A DNA stretch of 64,000 bases, taken from Schistosoma mansoni (Eukaryota; Platyhelminthes; Trematoda; Strigeidida; Schistosomatidae). The DNA is taken from contig NC_031499.1 in the NCBI RefSeq assembly GCF_000237925.1, forward strand, positions 5,731,734-5,795,733. The letters are read 5' to 3'. The notes under the pieces were generated by a model. That model saw nothing but the letters and a program-made list of their open reading frames with translations, had not been told where the DNA came from and did no database searches. Below are positions 41,542 to 55,400 of the stretch, piece after piece (within the stretch, counting starts at the first letter, position 1; each line of letters opens with the position of its first letter). A program made the position numbers and the translations under genes.

Positions 41542-44300
41542 TCATAATAATATGTTATCCTTAGTCCTTAAGAATAAGTCAAGTTTTCTCTTAAAGGACT
41601 CCTGGGAGGTCGCTTGGACTAGCTCAGTCGGCAGCGAATTCCAGCACTTGACAACTCTAACGGAGTAGAAGTTGTGTCTGCAGTCTGTTCTGCTATGTAG
41701 GGTCTCCAATTTCTGGGTGTTACCTCTGAGGTTAGTGTTATGACTAAGCTTAAGAAGTTGTTTAAGGGGATGACCAGAAGTATTAAGGATACTATAAGTC
41801 ATAAGAAGATCACCTCTAAGACGCCTATACTCTAACGGGTAAAGGTTAAGTGATTTGAGGCGCTCTTCATAAGGTTTGAATTTGAGACCCCGAACTGATT
41901 TCGTGGCTCGACGTTGTATACGTTCCAGAGTGACCTTATCCTTTTGGAGGGAGGGAGGAAATACTATGTTTCCGTACTCTAAGTGGGGACGAATAAAACT
42001 GTTGAAGATTATGTGGAAGGTTCTACCGTCAAACTGGCCAAAAATGCGCTTCAATGTTACCAGTGCAAGGTTTGCTTGAGAGGCGTTTTTGTCACAGTTC
42101 GCATACGATTTCATGTCGTAGGGTACCAACACTCCTAAATCTTTTTCAACTTGGGAAACTTCTAGAGGTGAGTTACCTAAGTTATAACTATAGTCTCAGA
42201 TGGACTACCTTGCACTTTGAAGTGTTGAACGTAAGTCCGTTGTCGTCTGCCCAACTTTGAAGTCGAATCAGATCCTCCTGCAGAACTAGTACATCATTGT
42301 GAGTACGTATCTCTCTCCAAAGTTTCACATCATCAGCAAAAAGCAATAAATCAGATGAAACTTGTTGAGGAAGATCGTTAATATAAATCAAGAAGAGAAG
42401 AGGTCCTAGTATTGAACCCTGGGGGACCCCACTAGGACATTCCATAGCCTGAGAGAGAGTGAAGTTAACCCTGACCTTAAAATGTCGGTTTTCTAGGTAT
42501 GAAGTGATCCAGTCAATTAAAAGGGGTTTTATACCCAATCGTCCAAGCTTCTTGATAAGACATGCATGGTTGACCCTATCAAAAGCTTTTGAGAAGTCCA
42601 GGTAAATGACGTCAACCTTCCCCTTGCGATCAAGGATGGTTGTCCATTTATCCACCGCAGTCAGCAGGTTGGTCGTACAAGAATGACCTTTTCTGAAACC
42701 ATGCTGTTGAGGCGAGAAGAACTTTGAGGATGATAAGTGTTCTAGTATGCCGTCGAATACTAGGGATTCCATAATTTTGGAAGGTATGGAGAGAAGGGCC
42801 ACTGGTTGGTAGCTTGAGGGTTCACTGCGTCGACCTCCTTTGAAAATTGGTGTGATGTGGGCCAGCTTCCATATTTCCGGTAGTTTGCCTCTGCTTAGCG
42901 AGGGTGCAAACATCACGCTAAGTGGTGTCGCCAGGATTGAAGCTGCTTCCCTCAATACGGCGGAATGAACCATGTCCGGACCAGGAGAAGTGTCTTTTTT
43001 AGGTTCTGCAGTTTATGGAGCACCAGGTCAGCACTCAGGTCCACTTCGGAAAGTCCTGTACAGGTGCAGGTGAAGCTTTCGTCAGTATGGTTGATGTGGG
43101 TCAGTTGGAATGTCCGGGAGTAATGTTCAGCCAAAAGGTTAGCGGCATCACCGTCGTTGTTGGTCGGGCCATTAGGACCAAGCAGTCGGGAAACTCCAGT
43201 TTTGCCTTGTCGAAGAGAAGCTGCATAACTGAACAAGCTTTTCGGATTGGAGACGAATCTATCGATAAGTTTGGTCTGGAACTGAAGCCTGTCTTCTCTT
43301 ATTGCCTTTGTGCATGTGTTCCTTATATGTTTGTATTGCCTGTACGCGCCGTTGTTATCCGTTCGTTTATATTCAGCCCAACAGTGCCTTTTGCGGCTTA
43401 GTAAACGACGAGTGCGGTTCTTGATTATTGGAGGTTGCTTGTAGCTTTTTGGGATTATTTTAGGAACTGAATGCTCAGTGTCACATAAGATCGTGTGCAG
43501 TAAAAAATCCCAATGAGCATCCACTTCAATTTGAGGGTGAACATCCCAATCCACCTGTTGTAGATAGTCCTGTAAAGCTAACACATTCAACCGTTTGAAG
43601 TTCCAGCGCTTGTTGCTAGTAGGATATCGTAGCTCCGTCTTCCTGACAAAGCTGAATGATAAGACGGCGTGATCACTTTTCCCCAGGGGAGCCAGGATTG
43701 AGAGGTCGTCAACTAGGAATTCTTCGTTTGTGAATACCCAGTCTAAGCGTGACGGCGTCTGACTGTTTCTCCAACGGGTTGCCGACTTCACATTTTCAAA
43801 TAATCCCAGGTCGCCGATAAGGTTGAAGAACAGAGCTTCAGTAGAGTTGGCACCACCAATGTATGTATGTTCCACGAAGTTGATTCTAGGGAGATTGAAA
43901 TCCCCTAGAATCAGGATATGAGAGAATCCAAGACGCGTAGAGCGAGTTAATCCTTCCAGCAGACGTTTGTCATATTCGATGTCGGCAGTGGGATTCCTGT
44001 AAACGACCCCAACTAGGCACCTCGAGGTGGTAGATAATCTTACTGAGCACCATACTGACTCGTCAAGATTGTGAAACTATTGATTGTGAAGTTGGTGCGC
44101 ATCCAGGCATGACCGTACGTATAGTGCTACCCCACCCCCCATTCCTGTTTTTCTGTCGTTGCGAAATAAAGACATCCCAGTTATTGCTAACTCTTGGTCC
44201 GTAAACTGAGACGTTATCCAAGTTTCGGATATTCCTATCAGATGGGCATCATTAGCGTTGCTAAGTTCACGTAGCTCATCCATTTTGTTTGGCAAGCTCG
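41542..44300 (-). pseudogene. CR1-type LINE endonuclease / reverse transcriptase
   Basis: Endonuclease pieces: NKMDELRELSNANDAHLIGI, ISETWIT, ILGDFNLPRI, GKSDHAVLSF. RT pieces: ITPIFKGGRRSEPSSYQPVA, YLDFSKAFDRVNH, GVPQGSILGPLLFLIYINDL, LFADDVKLW (near 42340) and a C-terminus ending near 41545. There is a stop near 44077 and frame changes near 42980 and 42170. Confidence 0.85.
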
Positions 44301-45059
44301 CGGCGTTCGTGTATAGGCAGGAAGGTCGGGGTTGTCAATAAGGTTCATGATTATGACAGAGTAGTCAAGAACCGCAATTGATTTCCCAGGTTTTCCAGGG
44401 CGTCTAGGTTTGGTATCTTGTTGTTTGGATGTGGAGGCGCGTTTTCGATTCCTGGGCTCAGTGATGACCGGGCGGACAGTCTTGGGTGTAGACTGTGCGG
44501 CCAAAGCACCAATTGATTTCCGCAAAATACTTGGGACGTTCAGTTTCGGAGGGGACGCTTGGGCTTTATTACTCCTGTTAACGTGAGTCCATCCACCTAC
44601 AGGATTTTTAGGAACCACTGTCTCATTCAAGGACCGTTCCCCGGGGGACCCAAGTTTACTGAGGGAGTCGATGACAGTCGATGTTAGGATGGTGCTGAGT
44701 TTCAACACATCATCACTCGTGCTGTTAACAGCACCGTCGATAACCGACCTGTCAGTATCCTTTTTCTTATTTGCCCTATGCGTTCCAGCTTTGTTACCCG
44801 TCATGATGATATCATTTACCGAATTCTTAGACAACTTATCTCTCAGACCTGTCAGTAAAGTAATGATAGTACCCAACATAACTACCGTATCGGTGTTGCA
44901 GGTAACACATACCCACCTACGATCAGACTTGCTGAGTCTGCTATAGGCTGCTGCTGTTAGATCTGTACATGCTTCATGGAACCAACCTTTACAGTTGTCA
45001 CATTGCATGCCAGATGTAACGGCAAAACGGCAACCAGGTCTCTTGCATGAATTTTTCAT
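44290..45059 (-). pseudogene. CR1-type LINE ORF1 with PHD-like zinc finger
   Basis: Begins MKNSCKRPGCRFAVTSGMQC. The spacing of Cys and His (CKRPGC, CDNC, WFHEAC, WVCVTC) fits a PHD/C4HC3 finger at residues 5-55. A linker rich in Ser, Thr and Lys follows. PHD-like ORF1 proteins are known in CR1 elements. The frame shifts near its end. Confidence 0.85.
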
Positions 45060-45408
45060 GGCTAGTGATTTAGACTGTCTTAAAAATATAAGCAGTAAAT
45101 TTAGGACCGATAAAAAAAAACACAGTAAACAAAAACTATCAAAAATGTATAAAAACAGTTAACGATAAGCTAAAGCTAGCCTTTACGTGAAAACTATAAA
45201 AAAAACCGATAGTGAGCTGAGGCAAAACCACAGTTAACTATTAATTTGAGTGAAACACAAAAAAGAAGTAATCTACCGAACGTATAGCTCAGAATAGATT
45301 CTTTGGATTGGAAATGATACTTTTGTTGCGTAAGAACACAGCAAAAGTTTGAGAAATGTAAATCACGTTAGGACTAAACTTCCCGTTCGAATAGCGCGCG
45401 TTACAAAT

Positions 45409-45905
45409 GGTTGTGGAGGGAATAGAAGAAGCTCTCGCTTAACGGGCTTCCGTGTCTAATAGTAGTGGATCACCAATACATCCAGGCAAGAACCTAGGTA
45501 TATGAACGATAATAGGAAAAAAATTGGTAAATCATAATAATATTTTATCCTTAGTCCTTAAGAATAGGTCAAGTTTCCTCTTAAAAGACTCCTGGGAAGT
45601 CGCTTGGACTAGCCCAGTCGGCAGCAATTACAGCATTTGACAACTCTTAAGGAGTAGAGGTTGTGTCTACAGTCCGTTCTGCTATGTTGGGTCTCTAGTT
45701 TCTGGGTGTTACCCCTTTGGATAATATTGTGACTAAACTGAAGTAAATGTTTAAGGAGATGTTCAGAAGTGGTAAGGATACTGTAAGTCATAAGAAGGTC
45801 ACCTCTGAGACGCCTATACTCCAACGGATAAAGGTTAAGTGATTGAAGGCGCTCTTCATAAGTTTTGAATTTCAGTCCCCGGACTGATTTCGTGGCTCGA
45901 TAAGT
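45409..45905 (-). mobile_element. 3' end of a second copy of the same CR1 family
   Basis: Matches 41398-41900 closely (same tail, [14 protein letters not shown] in the RT C-terminus). It ends abruptly at 45905. Its tail touches the 5' end of the near-full copy, so the two stand head to tail. Confidence 0.82.
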
Positions 45906-47560
45906 ATAGTATAAGTAAAGTTGGTTGTGAACCTGTGTCAATCGTGGCAGATTGCCTTCTAGTGAAGGTACAGCTTCTCTTTGAAAATGTCCACTGATGG
46001 GGCTGATACTACTTGTTCGAATAATGCGTTTCAGTGATTGAAAATTCGATGAGAAAAACGGGACCCCACTTCAAGTTCATTAAATTATGGTTTTCTGAAC
46101 CTTCTTGTTATGACCTCGGAGAGTATTAGTGCTGGAGGGAGCAAAAAGATAAGATATATTAACACCCCAATTATAATTAAAGATAGGAAATGCCAATATA
46201 AGTTCACCTCGCGTCCTACGGTTAGACAAAGGGAAAAGGTTTAGGCGTTTTAAATGCTCGTCGTAAGAGAATTTAGAAAGGCTCTTCACTAATTTCGTTC
46301 CCACACGCTAGACACTCTCAAGTGAGTTAGTATCATTTATCAGACATGATCTAGCTGCTTGGATACAGCACTCTAAGTGCGCTCTTACGTAGGTGGGATA
46401 TAAAATTCGAAACATCTCGTCAAAGAATTTGAATGCTTGGCGAAGTGAACATAACTGACGATAACCTTTGTCAGCAGTTGCATTTCATTGCGTAGTCGTA
46501 TTCAAGTTATGACTTGCTATTACTCCGAAGTCTTTATGTTCTTGAATGCGTGGAAGAGATGTACCATCAATGGAAAAATTGTTACTATTACCGTTCCCGA
46601 AGTGCATGAGCACGCTCTTCCTGGAATTAAGTCCTAGGCCCCAACCTCGAGCCCATCTAACTAATTTGTCAAAGTCAGCTTGGAGATGGATATGACCAGC
46701 CTGACTCCTTACTGTTCTTCAGATTTTGACATCATGCGCAAACAATAATGTCGACAGCTTAAGCAATAGCAGTAATTCATTAACATAGAGAAGGAAAACT
46801 AGAGGGCCTAAGATGGTGCCTTGTGGTACACCATTTTTGACCGGATTCCATTCGCATAGCGTTTCATCGACCTTCACGCTCTGTCTGCGATCACATCAGA
46901 ACTCTCCTATCCATTCCTGTACAGCACCCGCTATTCCAAAGCTCGAGAGCTTCTGTATAAGACCTATGTGTGAAACCTTGTTAAACACTTAGCTAAAATG
47001 TATAAACAACATATATAAGCGAACAATATTGTTCGTTTATATATGTTGGTCTAAATCACAATATGGGAATTTTTCAAATTTTAAAATGTATGAATATCAC
47101 ATCGACAGACAGGCCGCTATCTAGGGCTGCTGTCCAATACTGTCTCGCAATGAGTAAGTTAGTCAAGCATGAACGCTTGTTACGAAACTTATGTCGGTCA
47201 GGAGTTAACAGATTGTAAGAATCTATGTGACTTACTAACTTAACCCGAATTATCTTTTCAACTAACTTAACGACTATGCTGGATAGGCTGAGAGGCCAGT
47301 AGTTAGATGCGATCCGTCTCTCATCATCCTTAAATAAAGGACTGGTAAGAGCGTCTTTCCAATTTTTAGGGATTTGAACGAGTGAAAGGGACATGTTGAA
47401 GATCGTCGCGAGAGGTCTTGAAATAATGTCCGCAATCGATGACAGCAAATATGAGGTGAGTTATCAATGGAAGAACAGTTTCCTGAGTCACATGTAATAA
47501 TAATAATCACTTGATGTGCAAAATAACCCTTCAAAACTCTTTGGTATGTTAATGCTTGGC
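45906..47560 (-). mobile_element. Decayed CR1-type LINE
   Basis: Minus-strand pieces read RRTRGELILAF (near 46210) and, further 5', IPKNWKDALTSPLFK, YWPLSLSSIVVKLVEKIIR and RSCLTNLLIARQYW (47074-47448). Many stops. A 42-nt palindrome at 47007-47048 interrupts it. Confidence 0.7.
47007..47048. repeat. 42-nt near-perfect palindrome
   Basis: The 42 nt read the same on both strands except for one G/T pair; the centre is AATATT. It interrupts a decayed LINE. Confidence 0.85.
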
Positions 47561-48261
47561 ATTATCGCCCGATGATGTTCGTACCCCAGAATACTGTGGC
47601 CTCCATTGTTTGGAAAACCGCAAATCGCGTGCTGACCTCGACGATCCTGACCGTCCGAGTCCAGCCAAAGTTTAGGATGTTGCTAAATGTATAAATATGG
47701 GACATTCCTTTGTTTGTACGTCATCTGCGATTCTGTACGTGGGCTTTCGCACTTTATTCCCCTCCATAAATTATTAATATTAGTATCGAATTTGCTCAAC
47801 ACGACTCCATAACATATGACGGCAATGGTTTTGTCAATTTGATGTGATTAGGCAAAACAAATGAAGCAGTGTTCAGAATGCCACATTTGTAGAAATCGAA
47901 TCCATCAACGTGGTAAGAAGTCTAAGTTACGCAACCAGAAAATGACTTCAAATTTTGCCCTTTGATCTTTAGACAAAAATTCCCTAAACAATTAATCCCG
48001 TTATCGCAGCTACCTGGGAATCAGTAACATGTACACACCAAAATGAATGAAACGTTCGTCTGCTTCATAAAATGCGAGCTGCCTGCAGTATTTACTGTCC
48101 ACAATTCAGCCTTGTAACGTAGAATTTGCATAAGTCTCTGTCTTTTGGGCTGCACAATTCAGCCTTTGGTCAAAATCCTACTACTTATGCACTAATATTT
48201 TGTTATCCTGCTTCAAAACGAAAACGTTAGTCATAACGCGCCGAAGAGAATGGTTAATGGA

Positions 48262-48400
48262 GTTAAACGTAATAAATTATAAGATTTGGAACAACTTGAC
48301 CTTGCCTGTGAATTGGCATGCCTCATGTAACTTGTTTCTATTGTGAATGAATTATTTTTATTGTTTACAGTATAATGGTAGTACGGACTAATAGGAGCTA
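48262..48400 (+). repeat. Dispersed repeat 3' end, copy 1
   Basis: GACCTTGCCTGTGAATTGGCATGCCTCATGTAACTTG...GAATTATTTTTATTG. The inverse of 49880-50000. Confidence 0.65.
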
Positions 48401-49879
48401 ACCTAAGCAGCAAGTATGAAGATAAAGCGTCAAAAACCTTTGTCGATACCGTCGTTATTTGGGTAGATTTTTTACCTTTGGCGATAATGTTGTTTTTATG
48501 ACGAAATATGCCCTAGTCTCGTTACTTCAAAAAACGACTGAATCACAAGCCTACTTTCAGATTACTGTTGAGTGAAAACCGATGATTGTTGGGGACTTTG
48601 TTCCAAAGATCTGCTCCAGCAGCACATGAACAATGGATCTTTAGGGACTTTGTGACGCCGTGTACCTGAAACGTAAAAATTTTACACTGAGTTTTTTAAT
48701 TATTCAACAATCACCAGAACAAACCTAAATATTCAACAAACATACCGAACAATAGTGGTGTATTATTTACTTTTGTATCTAAAAGATAATTGAACGGAGG
48801 TTTATGTTGGCTAGTGTAAGCATAAGAATAAGTTGCACAGCTCATAACGTAGACTGTGTTAGTGTGTTGGAGACTCAAATAGTAAAAAGCTATATGTCCT
48901 CCAGTGGAGAAATATGGAAATAAGTGGAATCTCATTCAGTGAAGTGATGGAGTTAATGAAAATTTTGCGATGAATAACCATGTCATTCACCAGCATTTTC
49001 AGTATATCATGTTATACAAAACCTTTGTCCGGGCATAATAAATGGACTGTTTCAGTAGAACACGAAGGTCTAGTGAATACTGGCATCTAAGACTTCTCCA
49101 TGATATATAATAAAGTTACTTATAGACACAACTAGGGATGTTGGAGAAGATTGGAAGTTTAGGTCAATGATTTCAGTGAAGTTTTGTTCGTTAATGTGGA
49201 TGATTTGTTCAAGGAGGCTTAGATGCACTTCTCTGAGCCGATGATGTTTGGAAGATCAGTTAAAGCTTCGCGATAAAACCATCCAGATGTGAAGATAGAA
49301 CTTGACTAAAAAGGGTTTTATATCTCTTATCCGTCTGAATCATATTTCTTTTTACAAGTGACTAGTTTTTAGTGCTTTATGAATTTGGTGACTTGATGTA
49401 CTCCAGATTTGACTGTACGAACTTTTCCTAGCAACTGCTTAACCTGATGCCATTGTTATCTTTTATCTTTTTGCATATTTTATACTCAATCATACTAATT
49501 CGTCCCATATATTGCTATGTAATTGTGCCTTGATTTTGTGTAGGTGAACAGAAAGTCACTGACGTATAACAGAGGGATGGCTTTGATAAGCCATCAGTTG
49601 TCATTCCATCAAGTAAGTGTGATACAAATTCAGGAATACGTATAAGAATATGTGCTTTCAACAGATCACTATTAGTAAAGAAATTGACCAAAAGGCCACT
49701 AGGTGTTGGGAAACATCTCCAGTACTTGTTTGTAGAATTTAATTCCCATTACATACTGTCAGGAGTATAAAACTACCATTACTAATTTTCCTAATGCATG
49801 CAAAATTGGGTTGGGAAGTGAGAAGTCTAGTTTCTCAAAATGACTTTTTCTTTGTCAGACTGACGATTGCAATGCACGT

Positions 49880-50000
49880 CCTAATAATAATAATAATTTA
49901 TTCTCAAATAACAGTTTGTTACATGAGGCATGCCGGTTTACAGGCAAGATCAAAATGTTAAAGAAGTTACAATTTTCACTGTTGAAAAATTCTCAGCTGG
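49880..50000 (-). repeat. Dispersed repeat 3' end, copy 2
   Basis: Reverse complement of the sequence at 48262-48400, with an ATT-repeat tail (AATAATAATAATAATTTATTC). The two form an inverted pair 1.6 kb apart. Confidence 0.65.
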
Positions 50001-51299
50001 GTTGATATTTCATAAGATATGAATGTAAATGGATTTCGTAAGGAACATGTCAATATCACACTTGGCGCACTTTATTGAGGTAGCGTTGCAACATACAACT
50101 GATGGTCGGGAATAGATACATGCGAAGTTGGGGGCTTTTAGAAGTTTCGAACTTATATCCCTCCAGAATATTGGAAGCTTCAATAACGGTGTAGGACGAA
50201 GTCACCCGTGCCATATCTGTTTTCGGTGGAGTATCTGGAGGAGGCTGAAAAGGTGTAAGAAAAAGGAAGGGCGAAAGGCAGAGCACACAATATTCATGGA
50301 GGAATAGTTAAGGTATAACCATTTAGTCTATTTGTCTGTTACTGAAGTACTTATTAGGTAAGAGCATACTAATGTGTTAAAGAAAAATAAGTGTGGGCAA
50401 GGTATCAGTGGGTAAGGAACTGTATAAATGAAGGTAGTTTAGAAGGAAGTATGGAATTGTGTAATTATAAAATAAAGTGCTGAAAACAGTATTCCGATAC
50501 AAATGACTGTCTCCCTTTACTTTAGAAGCTGTTTGAACTCTTTTTTTGGTTTTTAGATTTTATAGGGTATTGAGTGGGCTTCGTTTTTAGCCAATTATCT
50601 AGTTTGCTTGTAATAGGATTACTCGGTCGGAAGTGGAACCAATTCAGCTTTTTTTATGATTTAAAGTGGTATTTTGCATGAATAATTTCGCATCAACACG
50701 CATCCCACTAGACATAAGGGGCCGTAATTAATATGTTCTGCCTCACAGACACGGGTGGATTGAAGTTATCTCCCCACCATCATGTTTGCTGGTCAGTAAC
50801 GCCACCCTCCCTCCTTTTATGATGTTAGGCCCTCTTACGTTTGTTGTCGGTATGAATATTGCTTTAATCAAGGACCATATTTGGAATACACTGTCTCTAC
50901 AAGTTCCATGTTATAAGCAAATCAGATGGCAATAGCATTTGTATTATGCGTTAGATATCCATTTAATATATCGTAATACTATGAAGTTATAAGAGACAAG
51001 TCAGATTATATGTGGTTAAGAGATGGGAAGGGCTAATAGCAAACCAAAGGATATGAAAGTGAATATTGTAAAATTTTCAGGGTAAGAAAAATAGAACATT
51101 GAACAACTCACAAGCCCCTCTGTTATAATCATACAGAAATCAAGGGCCAGCGGCCAAATCAGATTAAAACCGAAACGAAAGCTGGTCAGACCACTTTGTA
51201 AACTCTGGAATTAACAATATTAATGCATCCTACTACTACTGAGATTTTGAACAACCGACATGTACTCATAACATCAAAACTGGTTTTTGATGTCTCGTC

Positions 51300-52400
51300 T
51301 GTTTGAAACTTGGTAAGTCAGATGGTCTTCGAGGACTGATTGGTACTGTTCAACGTAGACGGTCTCTCGGCAACTAGCAAATTTATTCGGTTCGCCTTTG
51401 TCCCAAACTTTGTCCTCCAGGGGTTTGAGGAGCTCTATTGTTAACTATAGTTTTGCCGAGCTGCCAGCCTCACTATTGATATAAAGTGTCAGGAGCAATA
51501 ATTCATGATCATCTGCCTGTTCACTTAGAACTAAGAGGACTGTGATGCCCTGAACTTGATAGATATTGTAGGAGATACTCCTGATTCACTGAACTACTCA
51601 TTAAGAAAAAGGATTGGGATGAGTCCCCACACAGTGATCTGGATATCGATGTAATACTTATGGATTTGAATAAAGCACTCAGCAAATTACCATCAATAAG
51701 ACTGATGCAGAACCTTGGTGACATTGGATAAAAACTCTTTTTGAAGTTTAAGGTGATCAGTAAGAATAGACGATCACGTGTCTAGATGATAGTGCGTGGA
51801 AAATGATCAACTTAAGGGTACTATTATTTTACTATTATTACTATATTATTGCTATTATTTTTACTACTTGTCGAAAATTTACTGGGTTTGTCTAAACCAT
51901 TGATATAGTTTTGTTTCATATAACGAAAATATTTGGAGAATAACAATTTATGATGCTAACAAGCTTGAGCTCGGAGACGAATTAGATGAAGTGGATACAT
52001 GGTTTCAAGGTTTGACTTGAAGGATTAGTCAGTAAACATAAGTAACAATGATAATCCCTCATACATCATCATTGGAATAACGCTCCTATAGGTTCATTGA
52101 CAAGAAGAACCAGATATGTATATTAGGCATGATATAGAAATGACTGAAGTTTGAAGTGTGGAAGCGTCTAAGACTTCGCTTTCTTAAGTGACCACTCTAA
52201 ACATCCAAATACTCTTCTGAAAATACTTTGGTTTTCGTACCAGAGATACGTGAGATCTCACCTAGAATCCCGTATTCATTCGCCTAGTTCGTATTTAGTT
52301 TCAGAAATTTGCTGTGCCCATTAGTGGTCTAGGTGGTAGAAAGATTCAGTGATCTACCTCAGCACAAGTATACCCAAAGTCGATAATGCCCAATATGTTT
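51300..52400 (+). mobile_element. Heavily decayed LINE reverse transcriptase
   Basis: DIDVILMDLNKALSKLPSIR (near 51640) parallels the VDVIYLDFSKAFDKVPH motif. Near 52250, VRSHLESRIHSPSSYLVSEI parallels RPHLEYCIQAWSPYLVKDI. Many stops and frame changes. Confidence 0.6.
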
Positions 52401-55400
52401 CATATAGCAAGAAACCTTAGTAAACATTTCAGACAAGTGGTACTAAATAGGTAAATAATTGCAGAAATTGAACAGATTATTCTTGGACACTGCTTTCTTC
52501 AGCAATTATGGTTACCTTTACAACGGTGAACTTTTGGGATCAACTATAGATTAGTGAGGTATCAAAGCACTAAAAATATTCTATGATTAATTGAAAATAA
52601 GTAGAAAGGTTCTCAGTAAAAAACACGAAAAATGTCCCTAGTGAAGTAGTTTCAACGTAAGGGGTTAACTGTTCAAGATAACAAACTTTTCTTGCAAGTA
52701 ACAAATATTGTTCCTTCACCTCAAGGATAGATTATGTTGATCATATCAAACACAGTCAAGCAAGAAAATGAACATTAAATATTCTGGCCTCAAAACTTTG
52801 AAACTCTAAGTATTACAAACGTCAGGCAGCAAACGAAACTCCAGCAATGTCGTACAACTAATTGCAATCTAAAGTTGGTAGCCGATCTGATGATGCTGAT
52901 TACGAACAAACTAACAAAATAAAAACTCTCGACTGTGTCCGATGAATAGTGGTGTCAAGATGTCCTATAGTCTTGTTCAGGAATGGTTTGCAATCCTCGC
53001 TCAATGTGACTCATCATAGGGTCTCGTCTTTCTCGTCCGTTGACTACACTTCGAGGTCAACAAAATGTCACCTAGCCCTAATCACGCCATCCTGTAGGCA
53101 GGTTAGTGAGTGTCGAACAGCTCTCCAATCCTTCCCATCGTCTTTTTCTTCAATCTATTCAAACTGATACATGATATATGTAACGTCATGTTAGTAATAT
53201 GTGGTCACCATAGTAGTCATAGTATCTGGATATCATGAGAAATTCATACACGCCACATATTATCTGAAAGAAGTAATCTCAGCGCAAGTCAGGAGGTCAC
53301 ACTATTCTCGTTCAACTCGAGAAGACTGCAGTCATTGGACAGACCACTTAAATTGATTATCTACAACTCATAAAAAAGGCTAACTCAAATAAGTGTTACC
53401 AGAATTATCCGCTAATAGAAAAAACCAAAATCTGTTCGTACGGAAGTATGTGCAACAAGAAATAAAACAGGCCAATTAATATAAGACGTTGTCTGTGGTT
53501 TAGTTTTAGTGCTTAGCTTTTCAAGGTCATGTAATTTTTTTCTTCTTGTCACTTTCAAATCTAGCTTTAAACAGAACTTACTATATTTCTTCAGTTAGAA
53601 ATATACTTGTTGGAATCTAAACAATTCGCAGATATGAAAAGCATTCTTAAGAATAGATGTGCAAATAGTAAGTTTTCATATTGTTTCCAAATGTCTGTGC
53701 ATGAATTACAACTATAATTGGTTCTCAAAGAATATTTGTGTAATTCTTTTCAGTTATATTCGTAAAAGAACGAGCTTGAATGACTGAAATCAATAGGACG
53801 TTAACTTTTGGATTATGTGACTTTTGATCGATCAAAAATCACTGCTTGAGCTTCGGTTCACTAGCCATAAAATACTATGTAGTATTTCAAAGAATATTCT
53901 TTGAATGTCAGTATTCCATATAACAGACCACTGAATTTATTTGTTAGCTTTGATAAGAAAAGTTGACGGTGGTATTTTCTTTTAAAAGTTTCGACCGTTT
54001 TAGTGAAACCAACAAACCAACAAGCAATATTTATGTGCAACGAGGAAATATGCTAGTGTTTATGTCACGCAGCAACGACGGACATTAAAACCATTATGTA
54101 TGCAAAGTTTGGGATTTTAGTGCATCTGTAAAACTGACACTTTTTTCTGGAACCGTTTTTAACACCAAACGACTCATAAGAAAACTTTGGATCGGTTTTG
54201 ACTTCAGTCTTCAGAATACGGTTGATCAATATACTGTTTGGATATTCTCGGCTCTTGACGGTCGTCTTCAAGAATTGCATGTCGTTTCTTGAGAGGAGGT
54301 GCATTTCTTCAGTTAAGTTTATATAATGTGACGAAATAGGTTTCTTCTGAAAGACATATAAGTCTTACTCTAACTACCTCTCTTATCAATCCGATTATCA
54401 AACTTAACTCTTTTCCTGAGCTTTCAGCCCCAAATTATTTGAGTTCTAGCATTTAGGTCTTATTTTGACTGATACATCTTAGGTAGTGTTCTGCTGTTGG
54501 TCTTGCATATAAATTAGGTCCAAGTTACCTAATTTCAACCAAAGATACCAGTGAGTATAAGATTGAGATACCACATCGGTAGAGTGAAATTTTCGTCGTT
54601 CTGAACGGTCACTAGTTGTGTGTAACTACAATTCTATTTTTATCTGTCAAGCTTTCAACACTCAGGTATTCCGTTTGATGAATAGTTAAGGAAAGGTTAT
54701 TGGACGTAAGTAGATAACCTGTGTATTTCATTTATTTTATTAATAGACAGATAGAGGATTAGTATTATATGGATGGTGACGTGATTACTTTTCAGCTTTC
54801 ATCAAATGAACTAATCAGGTTTGAATTCAGAAGCTATTTGACTTATGATTCTGCTGCAAATTTGGGAGACAATAAACTTCAAAAGCAATTTAAAAATACA
54901 CCTAAGCTCGTGGAATATGTTCAGATTAAATTAGGAATACTATCCTGAGAGAGTTCAATAAATCGTTGAAGTGTTAAAAAATTTCACTACTCTAGGCAGC
55001 TCATGAACTATGTAAGTTACATCTTAATAAACAGACTATAACAACATACTGACTTGTAAATGTTATGGTTTATGTTCAAAGTTTTATGGTATTAGATGGT
55101 TAATTGTTGTTTAGTAATCAGTTAGAAATTATATTTAGCAAAATATTCTGCTGAATACCAATCACAAACTTGTTTTGGAGCTGAATGATTTTCATGAAAT
55201 AAGTTTCTGTGAAATTTAAGAATCTGATGATATAGTAAGATCGACAGCTTAAAGTGAAATACGTGTTCGGCACAAAATAATAAATTCACCTTACAGAAAT
55301 CACTCTCGTCAGTATGCGTACTGGAAATAGTTAAATTTCATTAAATTCATAAGTCAATTTAAATTAGACATTCGGTAAAAACATGAAAGCACTGAATGAC

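Larger units (their letters stand above)
41398..45400 (-). mobile_element. CR1-type LINE, second family, near full length
   Basis: 5' untranslated part about 45060-45400, ORF1 44290-45059, endonuclease-RT about 41542-44300, and a 3' tail with a short repeat (AATGGTTCAAATGGTTG read on plus). The frame is broken in about four places. It is distinct from the LINE at 26451: different ORF1 (PHD-type finger) and different 3' tail. Confidence 0.85.
47561..51299. other. Intergenic, no gene recognised
   Basis: Holds the inverted repeat pair (48262, 49880) and a decayed repeat near 49236. Short ORFs here show no known motif. Confidence 0.5.

Noticed and set aside
43015-43401. Plus-strand ORF of 128 codons inside the CR1 LINE
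   Set aside because: Antisense shadow of the endonuclease frame.
50056-50286. 76-codon minus-strand ORF
   Set aside because: Proline-rich start, no motif, no homologous copy in the window.
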